Below are positions 28,577 to 38,094 of a stretch of 41,597 bases of DNA, one piece after another. Each line of letters begins with the position of its first letter. Within the stretch, counting starts at the first letter, position 1. Source of the DNA: a virus; the IMG/VR virus record IMGVR_UViG_3300050821_005497, positions 1 through 41,597 of that record. The stretch is one strand, 5' to 3'. A program made the position numbers and the translations under genes. Below the pieces are notes generated by a model. That model was not told the origin of the DNA. It was given only the letters and a program-made list of their open reading frames with translations, and made no database searches.

Positions 28577-29770
28577 ATGCTTACGTCTAACCACGTCAAC
28601 AACGAACTCATCAAATTCCGCCGTCAGGTCATTTCGGATTTTCTGCGACGCTCCCGTTTCGATCCTTTTATGGGAGATACCAGCACGTCCGTCATCGTCC
28701 GCATGGCCGACCTTGAAGCGAACGGCAAGGAAATCAATGTCCCGCTGGTCAATCAGTTGACCGGCATGGGTGTCGGCGTCGGCACGCTGCGGGGCAATGA
28801 AGAAATGATGGACAGCTACGGCTTTCCATTGTGGGCCGATTGGGGCCGCAACGCGGTCGCCAACAATCGTGCGGTGAACAAGGAAAGCTCGTTTGATGTC
28901 CGCTCGACCGCCCGCAATCTGTTGCGCGGCTGGTCGCGCCGCATCGTGCGTGACGACCTCACCGACGCGCTGTTGTCGATCCCGACCGCATCGGTACAGC
29001 CGGGCCGGTTCACGGTCCCCGGCAACCGCGTTAACGGCATCAAGTTTGCGTCGGCAACGGCGGCACAAAGGAACGCTTGGACCGCCGCAAACTATGATCG
29101 CGTGCTGTTCGGCAAAGACCTCGGCAACTATGCCTCGGTGTTTGCGACCGCACTCTTGAACGTCGATAGCCCGACCGACGTGATGACGGCGGCGGTTGGC
29201 TCTCTTGCCAAGCAACTGGCCAAGCAGAGCGGTGTCGATCCGACCAACCCCGGCGTCTACAACGGGCGGCCCAAGATCACGCCTTGGGAAATCGAGGAAC
29301 TCGATCAGGAAATGTTCGTCTGTTTCCTCGGTGATCGCGCCTTCACGGCCTTGCAGAATGATCCCGCGATGCAGGGTGCGAACCGCGACGCTCGCGCGCG
29401 CGAAAACAATGCGACCACCACCAACCCGATCTTTACGGGTGGCGCGTTGCTCTATGACGGCATCCTCTACAAGAACATCCCCGAAATCACTTCGCGGCTG
29501 TTGTTGTCGGGACAAGGCGCGGCTGGCGTTGATGTCGAGCCTTACTTCATGTGCGGTCAAGCGGCGATGGCCTATGCGATGGGCCAGCTTCCGCGCCCGA
29601 CCACGTTGGAAGATGGCGACTATGAGTTCGTGTTCGGCATCGGCATTGAGACGCAGTATGGCGTCGGAAAAATTGCGAAAGCACCGCAGGCCGTACAGGG
29701 CGCGACCACTGGCGATCTGGTCGATTGGGGCATGGTGACGGGCTTCGTCGCAGCCCCGCCGCACACCTAA
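28577..29770 (+). CDS. Major capsid protein, N4-gp56/DUF4043 type (397 aa)
   Basis: The block EANGKEINVPLVNQLTGMGVGVGTLRGNEEMMDSYGFPLWADWGRNAV (about residues 50-97) is characteristic of DUF4043/N4-gp56 capsid proteins. Length is normal for the family, and the gene follows the scaffold. The combination with a P22-type portal is a mosaic seen in some podoviruses. An intrinsic terminator follows directly, which would limit reading into the next gene and give excess capsid transcript. Confidence 0.88.
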   Translation: MLTSNHVNNELIKFRRQVISDFLRRSRFDPFMGDTSTSVIVRMADLEANGKEINVPLVNQLTGMGVGVGTLRGNEEMMDSYGFPLWADWGRNAVANNRAVNKESSFDVRSTARNLLRGWSRRIVRDDLTDALLSIPTASVQPGRFTVPGNRVNGIKFASATAAQRNAWTAANYDRVLFGKDLGNYASVFATALLNVDSPTDVMTAAVGSLAKQLAKQSGVDPTNPGVYNGRPKITPWEIEELDQEMFVCFLGDRAFTALQNDPAMQGANRDARARENNATTTNPIFTGGALLYDGILYKNIPEITSRLLLSGQGAAGVDVEPYFMCGQAAMAYAMGQLPRPTTLEDGDYEFVFGIGIETQYGVGKIAKAPQAVQGATTGDLVDWGMVTGFVAAPPHT

Positions 29771-29776
29771 AAATCA

Positions 29777-29806
29777 GAGCGTCGGAATAATTCCGACGCT
29801 CGTTTT
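29777..29806 (+). terminator. Intrinsic terminator after the capsid gene
   Basis: Perfect twelve-base stem (29777-29788 with 29790-29801; arms GAGCGTCGGAAT), then GTTTT. It probably acts as an attenuator inside the late operon, since late genes continue beyond it. Confidence 0.8.
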
Positions 29807-29830
29807 CCCCTCTCATCAAGGATCACGATC

Positions 29831-30277
29831 ATGGCCCCTCGAAAGGCATATGCACAGCCGCAGGCTGGCAGCGAAGGTTTTGCCCGCACCAAGAAAGTCT
29901 ATGGCGCGGCGTCCGTCCCCATTCTGGCCACCGATGTCGGCACCATCAACAACCAAGTCGCGTGTTTCATGGTGCCGAAAGACTTCGTTGTCACCGGCAT
30001 CAACGCCGTCATTCCCGCGCTCGCGGCGTCGGGCTTGACGCTCTCGATTGGCGACAACGGCAATGCCGCGCTCGGCATCGCGGCCAACCCCGCACGTTTG
30101 GTGTCGGCCTCGGCGGTGGGTGTCGGCGGCGGCACCGTCAACGCCTTCGCGGCGGGTGGCCAGTATTACCGCTATCCGACCGACACCGAAATCCTCCTGA
30201 CGGCCACGGCGGCAGGCGTCACCCCCGCCGCTGGTGCCATCACCAATTTCTATTTGGAGGGCTTCATCGGGCCGTAA
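29831..30277 (+). CDS. Probable capsid decoration or head structural protein (148 aa)
   Basis: Small beta-rich protein, Ala/Gly-rich: IPALAASGLTLSIGDNGNAALGIAANP and YYRYPTDTEILLTATAAG. This resembles small proteins next to phage capsid genes that I know as structural; no specific fold is certain. AAGGATC precedes the ATG. A weak hairpin (30283-30300) follows. Confidence 0.65.
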   Translation: MAPRKAYAQPQAGSEGFARTKKVYGAASVPILATDVGTINNQVACFMVPKDFVVTGINAVIPALAASGLTLSIGDNGNAALGIAANPARLVSASAVGVGGGTVNAFAAGGQYYRYPTDTEILLTATAAGVTPAAGAITNFYLEGFIGP

Positions 30278-30338
30278 AAAACCCGTTTCACATGAAACGG
30301 TTCCTAACCATTACGCCAGCAATTCAAGGGGTTAAACC

Positions 30339-30623
30339 ATGCAGAGAGCGCCAAAAATGGCCACCGTCACCTACCACGCGCCGGAAGGTGACAGCAAAGT
30401 CGTCGAAGCGTTCGGGCTCACCTTCTATGACGGCAAGCCCGAACAGGTCGAAGTCGAAGGCGGGTTGCTCCGCAAGATCATGGGCAACGCTCACTTTGAA
30501 GTGGTCGAGGGGGAAGCCCCACCGCCCGTTGAGGAAGGCTCTGGCGAGCCCGCCAGTGCGTCGAAAGCGGGCGAGCCGCATCCCAAGGACCACAAAGATC
30601 ACAAGGACCACAAGGGCCGCTAA
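30339..30623 (+). CDS. Small hypothetical structural-region protein (94 aa)
   Basis: N-terminal half is a small alpha-beta domain (VTYHAPEGDSKVVEAFGLTFYDGK). C-terminal half is low complexity: acidic-Pro (EGEAPPPVEEGSGEP) then three DHK repeats (KDHKDHKDHKGR). AAGGGG precedes the ATG at 30339; ATG at 30357 is a second option. Probably a minor virion or assembly protein (inference). Confidence 0.65.
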   Translation: MQRAPKMATVTYHAPEGDSKVVEAFGLTFYDGKPEQVEVEGGLLRKIMGNAHFEVVEGEAPPPVEEGSGEPASASKAGEPHPKDHKDHKDHKGR

Positions 30624-30653
30624 CGCGGCCCTTCGTCGTTTCAGGAGGGGCGC

Positions 30654-30998
30654 ATGTCAATCCAGTTGGTAATCGGCCCGTTCATTCAAGCCGGTGAAAG
30701 TTTGTCGGACGCGGCCGATTGCCGGGCTGGCCAGCCGGTGCGGATCACGATGCCCGCAAAATGGGATGGTGATGCACCGCTGACGTTCCAAGTCTCGACC
30801 GACAACAAGATGTTCAACGATCTCTACAACCACCTCGGCGAGGAAGTGACGGTCAAGGTGGTTCCCTATTCGGGGGTGATTGTGCCCCCGGACTACCTTC
30901 GCTCGGTCAATTTTCTCAAGGTCCGATCCGGCACGCATGACGCGCCGGTTGAACAGACCGAACTCCGCGAATTTGCCATCGCAATCGAGTACGGCTGA
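30654..30998 (+). CDS. Conserved phage structural-region protein (114 aa)
   Basis: Beta-rich, with IGPFIQAGESLSDAADCRAGQPVRITMPAKWDGDAPLTFQVSTD, a pattern I recognise from phage head-tail regions. Function unknown. GGAGGGG precedes the ATG. Coupled to the next gene (TGATG at 30996-31000). Confidence 0.7.
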   Translation: MSIQLVIGPFIQAGESLSDAADCRAGQPVRITMPAKWDGDAPLTFQVSTDNKMFNDLYNHLGEEVTVKVVPYSGVIVPPDYLRSVNFLKVRSGTHDAPVEQTELREFAIAIEYG

Positions 30999-31339
30999 TG
31001 CCGGTCTCCTTCACCTCCGAACAGGTCATCAACAAAGCGGCTGGCGATCTCGGCAAGTATGTGCCGGGCGAAGCGCTCGGCTCGGTCGAGCATGACGTGA
31101 TCTCGAATGCGCTCGACAATGTGATCTCGGAAATTGCCAAGATCATCGTCATTCCAGATCGCGACGACGTGCCAGCGATTGCTTTTGAAAGCGTGGCGAT
31201 CCTGACCGCGATGTTCGCGGCCAGCGTGTTCGGCAACGCCAACATTGACTACGGCGCGGTGGAAAAGGTCGAGCAACGCTTGCGCTATCTGATCGCACAG
31301 ACCCCGACCTATGAACCTGTCGAGGCGCGCTTCTTCTAA
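30998..31339 (+). CDS. Head-completion protein, P22 gp4-like (113 aa)
   Basis: Small helical protein with FTSEQVINKAAGDLGKYVPGEALGS and a C-terminal VEKVEQRLRYLIAQTPTYEP; it holds the place of P22 gp4/tail accessory factor just before a gp10-like gene. These seal the portal after packaging and bind the tail. Assigned mostly by position and helical make-up. Starts and ends in overlaps with its neighbours. Confidence 0.7.
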   Translation: MPVSFTSEQVINKAAGDLGKYVPGEALGSVEHDVISNALDNVISEIAKIIVIPDRDDVPAIAFESVAILTAMFAASVFGNANIDYGAVEKVEQRLRYLIAQTPTYEPVEARFF

Positions 31340-32757
31340 TGACCGACGTACCGTTTCCGATGCTCACCACACCGGGCCAGCACCCGCATGTGAGCGGGGG
31401 GCGGCTGATTAATTGCTACCCGGAAACCTTGGCGCAGACCGCAGGCAAGGCCAATGCCTATTGGCGCGTGCCCGGCCTCAATGTGTGGGGCACCACGCCA
31501 ACGGGCCTTTATCGCGGCGGCATACTGGTTCGCGGCACCTTCTATGCGCTGTTCGGCAATACCGTTTACACCTTCACCGCATTGGGCGGTGCTGGCGTTG
31601 CTCTGCCGGGTGTGATCCCCGGCACGCAGTTTTGCTGGTTCGCAACCAATCAGAACAACCCGCCTGACATCGTCTGTGTGTCGCCCGGTATCGGCGCGTT
31701 CATCATCGTCAATCCGAGTGGCGTTGCGAACTATCCCGATCCCAATATCGGCTCGCCGAATTGCGTGGTGTTTCTGCAAAGCTACTTCGTATTCACCTAT
31801 GGCAGCGGCGAAAGCCTTGTTTCCAATCCCAACACCACCGCCATCAACGCGCTCAATTTCGCCTTCGCGCAGACCAAACCCGACGCGCTGTTTCGACCGT
31901 TACCGCTCGGCTACGGCCAACTTCTGTTGTGCGGATCGAACACGATGGAAGTGTGGGGCGGCGGCTCAAACCCGACCGGCTACCCGTTTTCCTACTCGAC
32001 CACGATCTATCGCGGCATACCTGGCCCTCAAGCCATCGCGGGCAACGAGGATGGTTGGGGGTACGGGATTTTCTTTGTCGGTGATGACAACCGCGTCTCG
32101 ACGCTGACGACCTACACGCCGACGCCGATCTCGGTCCCCGATCTGGATCAGTTGATCGAAAAAGAACCGGACAAGACCAAGATCATCGTCGGGGTCTATG
32201 TCGCGCGTGGCCACGGCTTCGTGCTGGTGCAGGGGCCGACGTGGTGTTGGGAATACGACATCACCTTGGGCTCTTGGCATGAGCGGCAATCTTATTTGCA
32301 AAGCTACTGGCGCGGTTTCCAGCCGATCAACGTGTTCAATAACTGGCTTTGCGGCGACTTGCTGTCGCCATCGCTCCTGCAAATCGGCGGCTTGCTTCGC
32401 AATGAATGCGGCAACCCGCTGCGGATGCGAGTTGAAACCGGGCCGTTCGGAGCGTTCCCGCAAACCATCCGAGTGAACGGCATTGAACTTTACATGACCA
32501 AGGGCGCGAGCACCGCGCTCGGTCATGACCCCGACGAAACCAATGCGATGGTCGAAATCTCGATGTCGCGCGACGGCGGCCTGACATGGGGCAACGCGCG
32601 ACAAGTGCCGATTGGCGTGCAGGGCAAGAGCCCGCGAGCGCGAGCGTCGATTTGGGGGCAGGCCGACATTCAAGGCGTGCGTTGGCGCTTCGACGAAAGC
32701 GCGGGCCTCAACTTCGCATTCATGGGGGCCGACATGACATCGGACACGCTGCGATGA
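31339..32757 (+). CDS. P22 gp10-like packaged DNA stabilisation / tail hub protein (472 aa)
   Basis: Beta-propeller-like throughout: starts FPMLTTPGQHPHVSGGRLINCYPET, then repeated beta blades with DLDQLIEKEP and GHGFVLVQGPTWCWEYDITLGSW, and the C-terminal VEISMSRDGGLTWGNAR. This is the P22 gp10 (Phage_stabilise) pattern and the length matches the P22 protein. It sits under gp4 to close the channel. Overlaps neighbours by one base and four bases. Confidence 0.9.
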   Translation: MTDVPFPMLTTPGQHPHVSGGRLINCYPETLAQTAGKANAYWRVPGLNVWGTTPTGLYRGGILVRGTFYALFGNTVYTFTALGGAGVALPGVIPGTQFCWFATNQNNPPDIVCVSPGIGAFIIVNPSGVANYPDPNIGSPNCVVFLQSYFVFTYGSGESLVSNPNTTAINALNFAFAQTKPDALFRPLPLGYGQLLLCGSNTMEVWGGGSNPTGYPFSYSTTIYRGIPGPQAIAGNEDGWGYGIFFVGDDNRVSTLTTYTPTPISVPDLDQLIEKEPDKTKIIVGVYVARGHGFVLVQGPTWCWEYDITLGSWHERQSYLQSYWRGFQPINVFNNWLCGDLLSPSLLQIGGLLRNECGNPLRMRVETGPFGAFPQTIRVNGIELYMTKGASTALGHDPDETNAMVEISMSRDGGLTWGNARQVPIGVQGKSPRARASIWGQADIQGVRWRFDESAGLNFAFMGADMTSDTLR

Positions 32758-32948
32758 AGATCGTTATCCCCGCGCAGAACGTCGATATCCAGACGCCGAC
32801 CGGAATTGATCCGAATTGGTATCAGCAACTCAAAACGCTTGAAGCGTTCGCGAACCTGTTTTCGCAGGTCGATCCCAACGCGCTGGTCAACGGCCAAGTG
32901 CTGATCTGGAACGCCGCACAGAAAAAATTCCTTCCCGGCGCGAACTAA
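32754..32948 (+). CDS. Small tail-region protein (64 aa)
   Basis: Reads VIPAQNVDIQTPTGIDPNWYQQLKTLEAFANLF and ends VLIWNAAQKKFLPGAN, a tail motif also found in fibre proteins. It may be an adaptor or a small tail piece. Starts in an ATGA with the gp10-like gene. Confidence 0.7.
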   Translation: MKIVIPAQNVDIQTPTGIDPNWYQQLKTLEAFANLFSQVDPNALVNGQVLIWNAAQKKFLPGAN

Positions 32949-32959
32949 AGGCAATCGTC

Positions 32960-33757
32960 ATGGCTGACTTTTTTAGCACGCTGTTCGGCGGCGGTGCGCA
33001 GCAAGATGCTGCCAACGCGAACGCGGCTGCGTTGTCGCAATATGCGGGCCAAGCCAACACCGCGCTAGGGCAGGGCTATTCGACCGGCTCGCAGGCGCTC
33101 AACTCGGCAGTCGGTGCCTACACGCCTCTCGCCAATCTCGGCGCGACCTATTCGAGTGGCGCACCGACGTTGATGAACGCGCTCGGCGTCAACGGCCCGC
33201 AAGGCAATGCGGCGGCGACGGCGGCCTATCAAAGCTCGCCCGGCTACAGCTTCCAGATGGATCAGGGCTTGCAGGCGTTGCAGCGCCAAGCGGCGGCCAG
33301 CGGCATGCCGCAAACCGGCAACGCCAACATCGCGGCAGAGACGTATGGGCAGGGCCTCGCCAATCAGGACTACCAGCAATGGCTCACCAACTTGCAAACC
33401 GCAGGCAATACGGGTGTTAACGCAACCAACGCGGCGGCGCAGGGACAGGCGGCCGGTTACGGCTCAATCGCAAATCTTGCGACCCAATATGGTGAAGATC
33501 AAAGCGGGGTTTCCGGCAATGTCGCGAGCGGCACGATGGCCGATAACAACATGGTGGCAGCGGGACAGGCGGCGGGCGCAAAAAATCTGCTCGGTGCGGG
33601 TCTTTCTCTGGCGACGCTTGGTCTCGGCGGCAATCCGTTCGGCGGTTCGCTGACGGGTGGCAGTGGCACGTCGCTGGCGAGTTCGGCCGGAAGCGCGTTG
33701 AAAAATCTCAATCTCGGTCAAAGCCTGTTCGGCGGCGGCACGCCAACCGGCTTGTGA
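32960..33757 (+). CDS. Probable ejection/DNA transfer protein 1 (265 aa)
   Basis: Gly/Ala/Asn/Gln-rich with a diagnostic core YQSSPGYSFQMDQGLQALQRQAAASGMPQTGNANIAAETYGQGLANQDYQQWL (about residues 88-142), as in phage internal virion or DNA transfer proteins placed where P22 has gp7/gp20. These leave the capsid with the DNA and span the envelope. The C-terminus is Gly-rich and hydrophobic, fitting membrane contact. Confidence 0.8.
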   Translation: MADFFSTLFGGGAQQDAANANAAALSQYAGQANTALGQGYSTGSQALNSAVGAYTPLANLGATYSSGAPTLMNALGVNGPQGNAAATAAYQSSPGYSFQMDQGLQALQRQAAASGMPQTGNANIAAETYGQGLANQDYQQWLTNLQTAGNTGVNATNAAAQGQAAGYGSIANLATQYGEDQSGVSGNVASGTMADNNMVAAGQAAGAKNLLGAGLSLATLGLGGNPFGGSLTGGSGTSLASSAGSALKNLNLGQSLFGGGTPTGL

Positions 33758-33769
33758 GGGGTGTGATCG

Positions 33770-35383
33770 ATGGCGATTGGATCGCTGCAAATCCCGCAAT
33801 CCAACATCAATAATTTGGTCGATCAATCGACGTGGGCCGGTCTTTCCAATCTCGGCAACGTCTATCAGAAAGGGCAGGAGCAAGCGCGGCAACAGTCGGC
33901 GCTCGCCCAATTAGGCAACGATCCGAAAGCCAACGCGCAAATACTTGTGTCGTCGGGCGTGCCGTCACTGATGCAACTCGGCTTGTCCTATCAGGAAAAG
34001 GACGTTGACCGGGCTCGCGAGGATGCGCGCAACGCGGTTTCCGATACTCATTGGTCGAAGGAGTACGGCATTCGTGCCGCCGCTGCGAGCCGCGCGCAAA
34101 AGGATTGGGAGGAAGCGGAAGCGGATCGAACCAAGGGTGCCGAAATTTTTGCGAAATACTTCGGCACTCAACCACCGGCACAGCAACCGACACAGGCACC
34201 ACAAACGCCATTCCCGGCACCGTTGCCCGGCCAGCAACCGCCGCAAGCTCCGCCCCAAGCCGCGCCGCAAGCTGCACCGTCCGTTCAACCGTCCGCATTC
34301 GGCGCAACGCCGCCCGTGCCTGCCGCGCTTCAACCCCCGCCAGTGAAAGCGGAAGGCGACGACCCAAGCCAACTTCCGAGTTGGGTACAATCGGCGCAAG
34401 CGCAGCCGCCCGACACGTCCACCGTTGGCAAGATCACGACCAACCTTGTGTCCGATCATCCCGCCGCCGCAGCGGATGTCAGCCGCGACGAAATGCAAGC
34501 GTTGTTCTCAAATCCGCTGACACGACCGCTCGCGGTGGCCTACGCGCAAAAGAGGCTGTCTCCCGGCGAATGGAAATATGAAAAGACCGAAGATGGTCGG
34601 ATCATCGCCACCAACAGCACCGACCCGAATAAGACCAAGGATGTCACCCCGCCGACCTCAAGCGGCGAAGCTCCGATGAGCAAGCAGGAGCGCGAAATTC
34701 AGGGTTACTTCCAAGCGGGTAAAAAGCTTGGGATGACTGACGAACAGGCGAACGCTTTCGCCGCCAACAAGGGCAAGACGCCAAGTCAGGATTTGCGGCC
34801 CGGCGAGGAAACCCGCGTCAACAAGTTGACCGATGAGGCAAGGACCGCGCAGCGAACGCTGGATAACGTGGCCCAACTCCGAAACCTGTCAAAGTCCGCA
34901 TGGGGCTTCCCCGGCGCGGATACCGCGTCATCGTATATGTCGGCGCTTCCGGGTTTTGTGCCGGGAGTGAGCGGCGCGGTCGATACGCAAGACCTGATTA
35001 ACGCGGCTCACAACAACGTCGTCAACGTCGCACGCACCTACTTTCCGCAGCGCGTCACCAATATGGACGTTCACTTGCTGCAAGACTTGGAAGGTTCGGC
35101 GAATAAATCCGATGCGGTACGTCAGAGGATTTACGACCGCGTTGAAAAGGTGATGTCGAAAATCGTCGAGGAAAATAATTCGGATGCGGAAGCTATCCGC
35201 AGCAAGACGTTTTACAAGCCGGGCGGCGGCCCGCAGACCACGCCAGCCGCAGCCGCACCGCCCGCGACCACATCAGCCGCGATGCCTTCCTTGAAAGATT
35301 TCATGGACAAGGCTCGCGCTGCAAATCCTGGCACTCCCGACAGCGAACTCGCAAAATTCTGGAAACAGAAATACGGCGGCTAG
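33770..35383 (+). CDS. Probable ejection protein 2 (537 aa)
   Basis: Long helical protein: N-terminal LVDQSTWAGLSNLGNVYQKGQEQARQQSAL, a Pro/Gln/Ala-rich linker (about residues 127-200), then a charged helical C-terminal half (VNKLTDEARTAQRTLDNVAQL). It ends in ANPGTPDSELAKFWKQKYG. It lies between two other ejection-like genes, so an internal virion role is likely. No enzyme motif seen. Confidence 0.75.
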   Translation: MAIGSLQIPQSNINNLVDQSTWAGLSNLGNVYQKGQEQARQQSALAQLGNDPKANAQILVSSGVPSLMQLGLSYQEKDVDRAREDARNAVSDTHWSKEYGIRAAAASRAQKDWEEAEADRTKGAEIFAKYFGTQPPAQQPTQAPQTPFPAPLPGQQPPQAPPQAAPQAAPSVQPSAFGATPPVPAALQPPPVKAEGDDPSQLPSWVQSAQAQPPDTSTVGKITTNLVSDHPAAAADVSRDEMQALFSNPLTRPLAVAYAQKRLSPGEWKYEKTEDGRIIATNSTDPNKTKDVTPPTSSGEAPMSKQEREIQGYFQAGKKLGMTDEQANAFAANKGKTPSQDLRPGEETRVNKLTDEARTAQRTLDNVAQLRNLSKSAWGFPGADTASSYMSALPGFVPGVSGAVDTQDLINAAHNNVVNVARTYFPQRVTNMDVHLLQDLEGSANKSDAVRQRIYDRVEKVMSKIVEENNSDAEAIRSKTFYKPGGGPQTTPAAAAPPATTSAAMPSLKDFMDKARAANPGTPDSELAKFWKQKYGG

Positions 35384-35386
35384 ATC

Positions 35387-38035
35387 ATGGCAATCGTTGA
35401 CCCGTTCGATGCGCCAGCCGCACCGAATAAGGGCATTGTTGATCCATTCGAAAAGCAGGACGCAACCGAACACCCGCGCGCATGGTCTGACGTTCCGGGC
35501 GAGGCGGCAAAAAATCTGTTGCCGAGTGCCTATCGGGACATAGTTGAGCCGCTGGCTAATATTTACAGCAAGAACCAGAGTTACGGGGCGCTCAATCCGT
35601 TCAAGATGGCTTATCACGTCGGCAGCGCAATTTATAATGATCCGTCGCTTATCAAAAAAATTCCGACCGAGATTTTGAACGGCCTTGTTGAGAGCTACGG
35701 CAGCGAGGAGGGCTTAAAGAAAAAGATCGCAACCGATCCGACTGGCTTCGCGCTCGATCTTTCAATGCTGGTCGGCGGGGGCGAAGCTGTTGCTAGCCGG
35801 GTAGGCCGTGGCGTCGGCGAGATCGCAAGAGCGGCGGATGTGTCGAAACCTTTCTATGATCTCCCGCGTGAACCGCCGCCACCGCCGTCGTCACCGCCGC
35901 CGATACCTTCCGAGATCGAGCAGGCACAGCAGCGGCTCGATCAGCGCGGCATGCGGGTAGACATCCCGCGCGCTCTCACCTTTGAAAACCCCGCTCTTAG
36001 GGCCGGTAGCGTCGCACTTTCGAAAGCGCCGATTGTCGGCACACCACTGGATGAGGCGGTGCGCGCCGTGCCCGCGCAAATGGGTGCGGGCGTCGAAGCG
36101 CTGGCACAAGAGCATAGCCCGGCGCTGCCTGAAAACATCGTTGGCGGCGGCATCGAGCAAACCTTGAGCGGGACGGCAAAACGCGAGGCCGCCGATGCGC
36201 AGGCGGCGGCGGAAGCGGATCACGCCACTCGTGTTGATGCTTGGGAAAAGGAAAATCAGGCACGCGAGCAAGCCATCACGGCGCGACAGGCGCAGGCCAA
36301 CAATGCCGCGACGCGCGCCTTCGGTGACGTGGCTCCGATGGAAATGGCGCAGGACACCATTTCTGATGTGCAGGACGCGGCACGGCGGTCGCGAGAGCGC
36401 AAGGACCGGCTTTATTCCGATGTGAACGATCTCGACGCACGGGTTCACACGTCGGCCTTTTCGGATTTGCGCCCGCGTGCAGAACAGGCGTTGAGTGAGG
36501 CTGGCGTCGATATTGACGACCCCGGATCGAACGCATCCAGAATGTTGCGCGAGTTGGACCGTCTTTCCGGCAGGCCGGGCGACGTGCCGCCGAACGTGCC
36601 GCCGCGAATGTTGCAGGCGCTACAAAAAGAGTACGGCGAAAATATTCCGGCCAGTGTTCTTGAGCAATTAGGGTTTCCGGGCGGCACCGATGCTGTACCT
36701 CCCGACTTTCGCATGTTGGGCCGCCACGCTCCCGCGCCCGGCGCTAACGCCGTCGCTGTTCAAGGTCTTGAGCATTTGAACAAGCGTATCGGGCGCATGG
36801 GGATGGAGGCGGAAAGCAACGAGGATCGTTTCGCATCAAGGATCGTCAAGGGCGCGTTTGACGATTGGCGCAATGATGCGCTCGGCAGTCATTTGACACC
36901 GGATAGCGAACCAAACGCGCGTCCCGTGATCGATGCAGCAAGGGCCGCACACCGCGATTTGATGGAAAGGTTTGGTTATAATTATCGCAGGCTGCCAGAG
37001 GGAGAGCCGCGCAACGCCGCGAAAACCCTCAACCAGATCGTGACTGGCGGCATTGGCCCGGAAGGACTTCGCGACAATCTGATCGGTGCCAAGCCCGGCA
37101 ATCGCCGGGTTTCCGCTCCACTCTATGAGGCGATCAGAAACGCGGTCCCGAACGGCGATGAATTTCGCAATCGATTGCGCGGCGCTTACTGGAATACGAT
37201 GAGCGAGGGCGGTCCAAACGCCGTTGCGCGCAACGTCGGTGGTTTTACGCCGACGCGCATGGGTTCGCATTTATTCGAACCGCATGAACATGATTTGATG
37301 CGCGGCTATGCTCAACTCTCCCAACAGACGCCGGAACATTTGAGGGAAGCGGCGAGAATTGCCAAGCAGAGCGAACCAAAGCTGGCCAAGGTTGAGCCGG
37401 GCCGCGCAGAGCAATTGGCGAGCAAGGTCCTTGGCCGCAATCGCAGCGACGAACAGGTGCTTGGCACGCTTGACCGGACGATGCGCCGGGGCGGCGATAT
37501 CAAGACATTCGCAAAGACATGGGGCCGGATGACGGATGCCAATCGCGATGAACTTCGCGGCGCATGGCTTCGTAACATGGGCGGCGGCGGCGAGCATTTC
37601 AGTGTCGATAAATTCGTAAAAAATTGGGATGACTATTCGCCGCAAGCCAAGGCCGTGATGCTCGACAGAGAGCATCGGCAATCGATGCAAGACTTTTACA
37701 CGCTCGCAAAGCAGTACGGCGACAATCTGAAAAAATACGGCAACCCATCGGGGACGGCGCAAGTCTCGGCTTGGCACAATCTCTTGAAAGGCACGCTCAA
37801 GACCGGGCTGGCTGTCGCCGCAGGCACCGCAAGCGTTGCCCATCCCATCGGCGTTGCAATCGCCGGGCTTGGTTTGCGCGGGATTTCAAAAGTCCTCGCT
37901 ACACCGCAAGGCGCGCGGCAACTCTCGCGGTGGGGCCGCATTGCACAGGCTTATGACCGCGCTCCAAGCGCGACGAAGCTGATCGCGTTGCAGAGCACGA
38001 CGCGCCTCTTAGAAAATTCGTCGCAGGACAAATAG
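35387..38035 (+). CDS. Probable large ejection protein (882 aa)
   Basis: Largest gene. N-terminal repeat VDPFDAP / VDPFEKQ, then a hydrophobic-amphipathic region (AYRDIVEPLANIY, FALDLSMLVGGGEAVASRVG), a Pro-rich linker near residue 167, long charged coiled coils (ADAQAAAEADHATRVDAWEKEN), and a C-terminal hydrophobic segment (LAVAAGTASVAHPIGVAIAGLGL, about 805-830). Position matches P22 gp16/N4-type large injected proteins that form the trans-envelope channel. No lysozyme motif found. Confidence 0.78.
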   Translation: MAIVDPFDAPAAPNKGIVDPFEKQDATEHPRAWSDVPGEAAKNLLPSAYRDIVEPLANIYSKNQSYGALNPFKMAYHVGSAIYNDPSLIKKIPTEILNGLVESYGSEEGLKKKIATDPTGFALDLSMLVGGGEAVASRVGRGVGEIARAADVSKPFYDLPREPPPPPSSPPPIPSEIEQAQQRLDQRGMRVDIPRALTFENPALRAGSVALSKAPIVGTPLDEAVRAVPAQMGAGVEALAQEHSPALPENIVGGGIEQTLSGTAKREAADAQAAAEADHATRVDAWEKENQAREQAITARQAQANNAATRAFGDVAPMEMAQDTISDVQDAARRSRERKDRLYSDVNDLDARVHTSAFSDLRPRAEQALSEAGVDIDDPGSNASRMLRELDRLSGRPGDVPPNVPPRMLQALQKEYGENIPASVLEQLGFPGGTDAVPPDFRMLGRHAPAPGANAVAVQGLEHLNKRIGRMGMEAESNEDRFASRIVKGAFDDWRNDALGSHLTPDSEPNARPVIDAARAAHRDLMERFGYNYRRLPEGEPRNAAKTLNQIVTGGIGPEGLRDNLIGAKPGNRRVSAPLYEAIRNAVPNGDEFRNRLRGAYWNTMSEGGPNAVARNVGGFTPTRMGSHLFEPHEHDLMRGYAQLSQQTPEHLREAARIAKQSEPKLAKVEPGRAEQLASKVLGRNRSDEQVLGTLDRTMRRGGDIKTFAKTWGRMTDANRDELRGAWLRNMGGGGEHFSVDKFVKNWDDYSPQAKAVMLDREHRQSMQDFYTLAKQYGDNLKKYGNPSGTAQVSAWHNLLKGTLKTGLAVAAGTASVAHPIGVAIAGLGLRGISKVLATPQGARQLSRWGRIAQAYDRAPSATKLIALQSTTRLLENSSQDK

Positions 38036-38056
38036 TCCGACAAAAATCCGAACAGC

Positions 38057-38084
38057 AAAGCCCGCCTCGCGCGGGCTTTTTTAT
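38057..38084 (+). terminator. Intrinsic terminator between injection and fibre genes
   Basis: Perfect nine-base stem AAAGCCCGC (38057-38065) with GCGGGCTTT (38071-38079), then TTTATT. It splits the late region: the fibre genes after it either rely on read-through or have a promoter in 38036-38094. Confidence 0.85.
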
Positions 38085-38094
38085 TGGGGCCATC

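Noticed and set aside
28409-29764. 451-residue minus-strand open frame opposite the capsid gene
   Set aside because: Shadow of the capsid and scaffold genes; no start signal and no domain.
30283-30300. CCGTTTC-ACAT-GAAACGG hairpin after the 29831 gene
   Set aside because: Short stem with no T-run on the plus strand, so not called a terminator.
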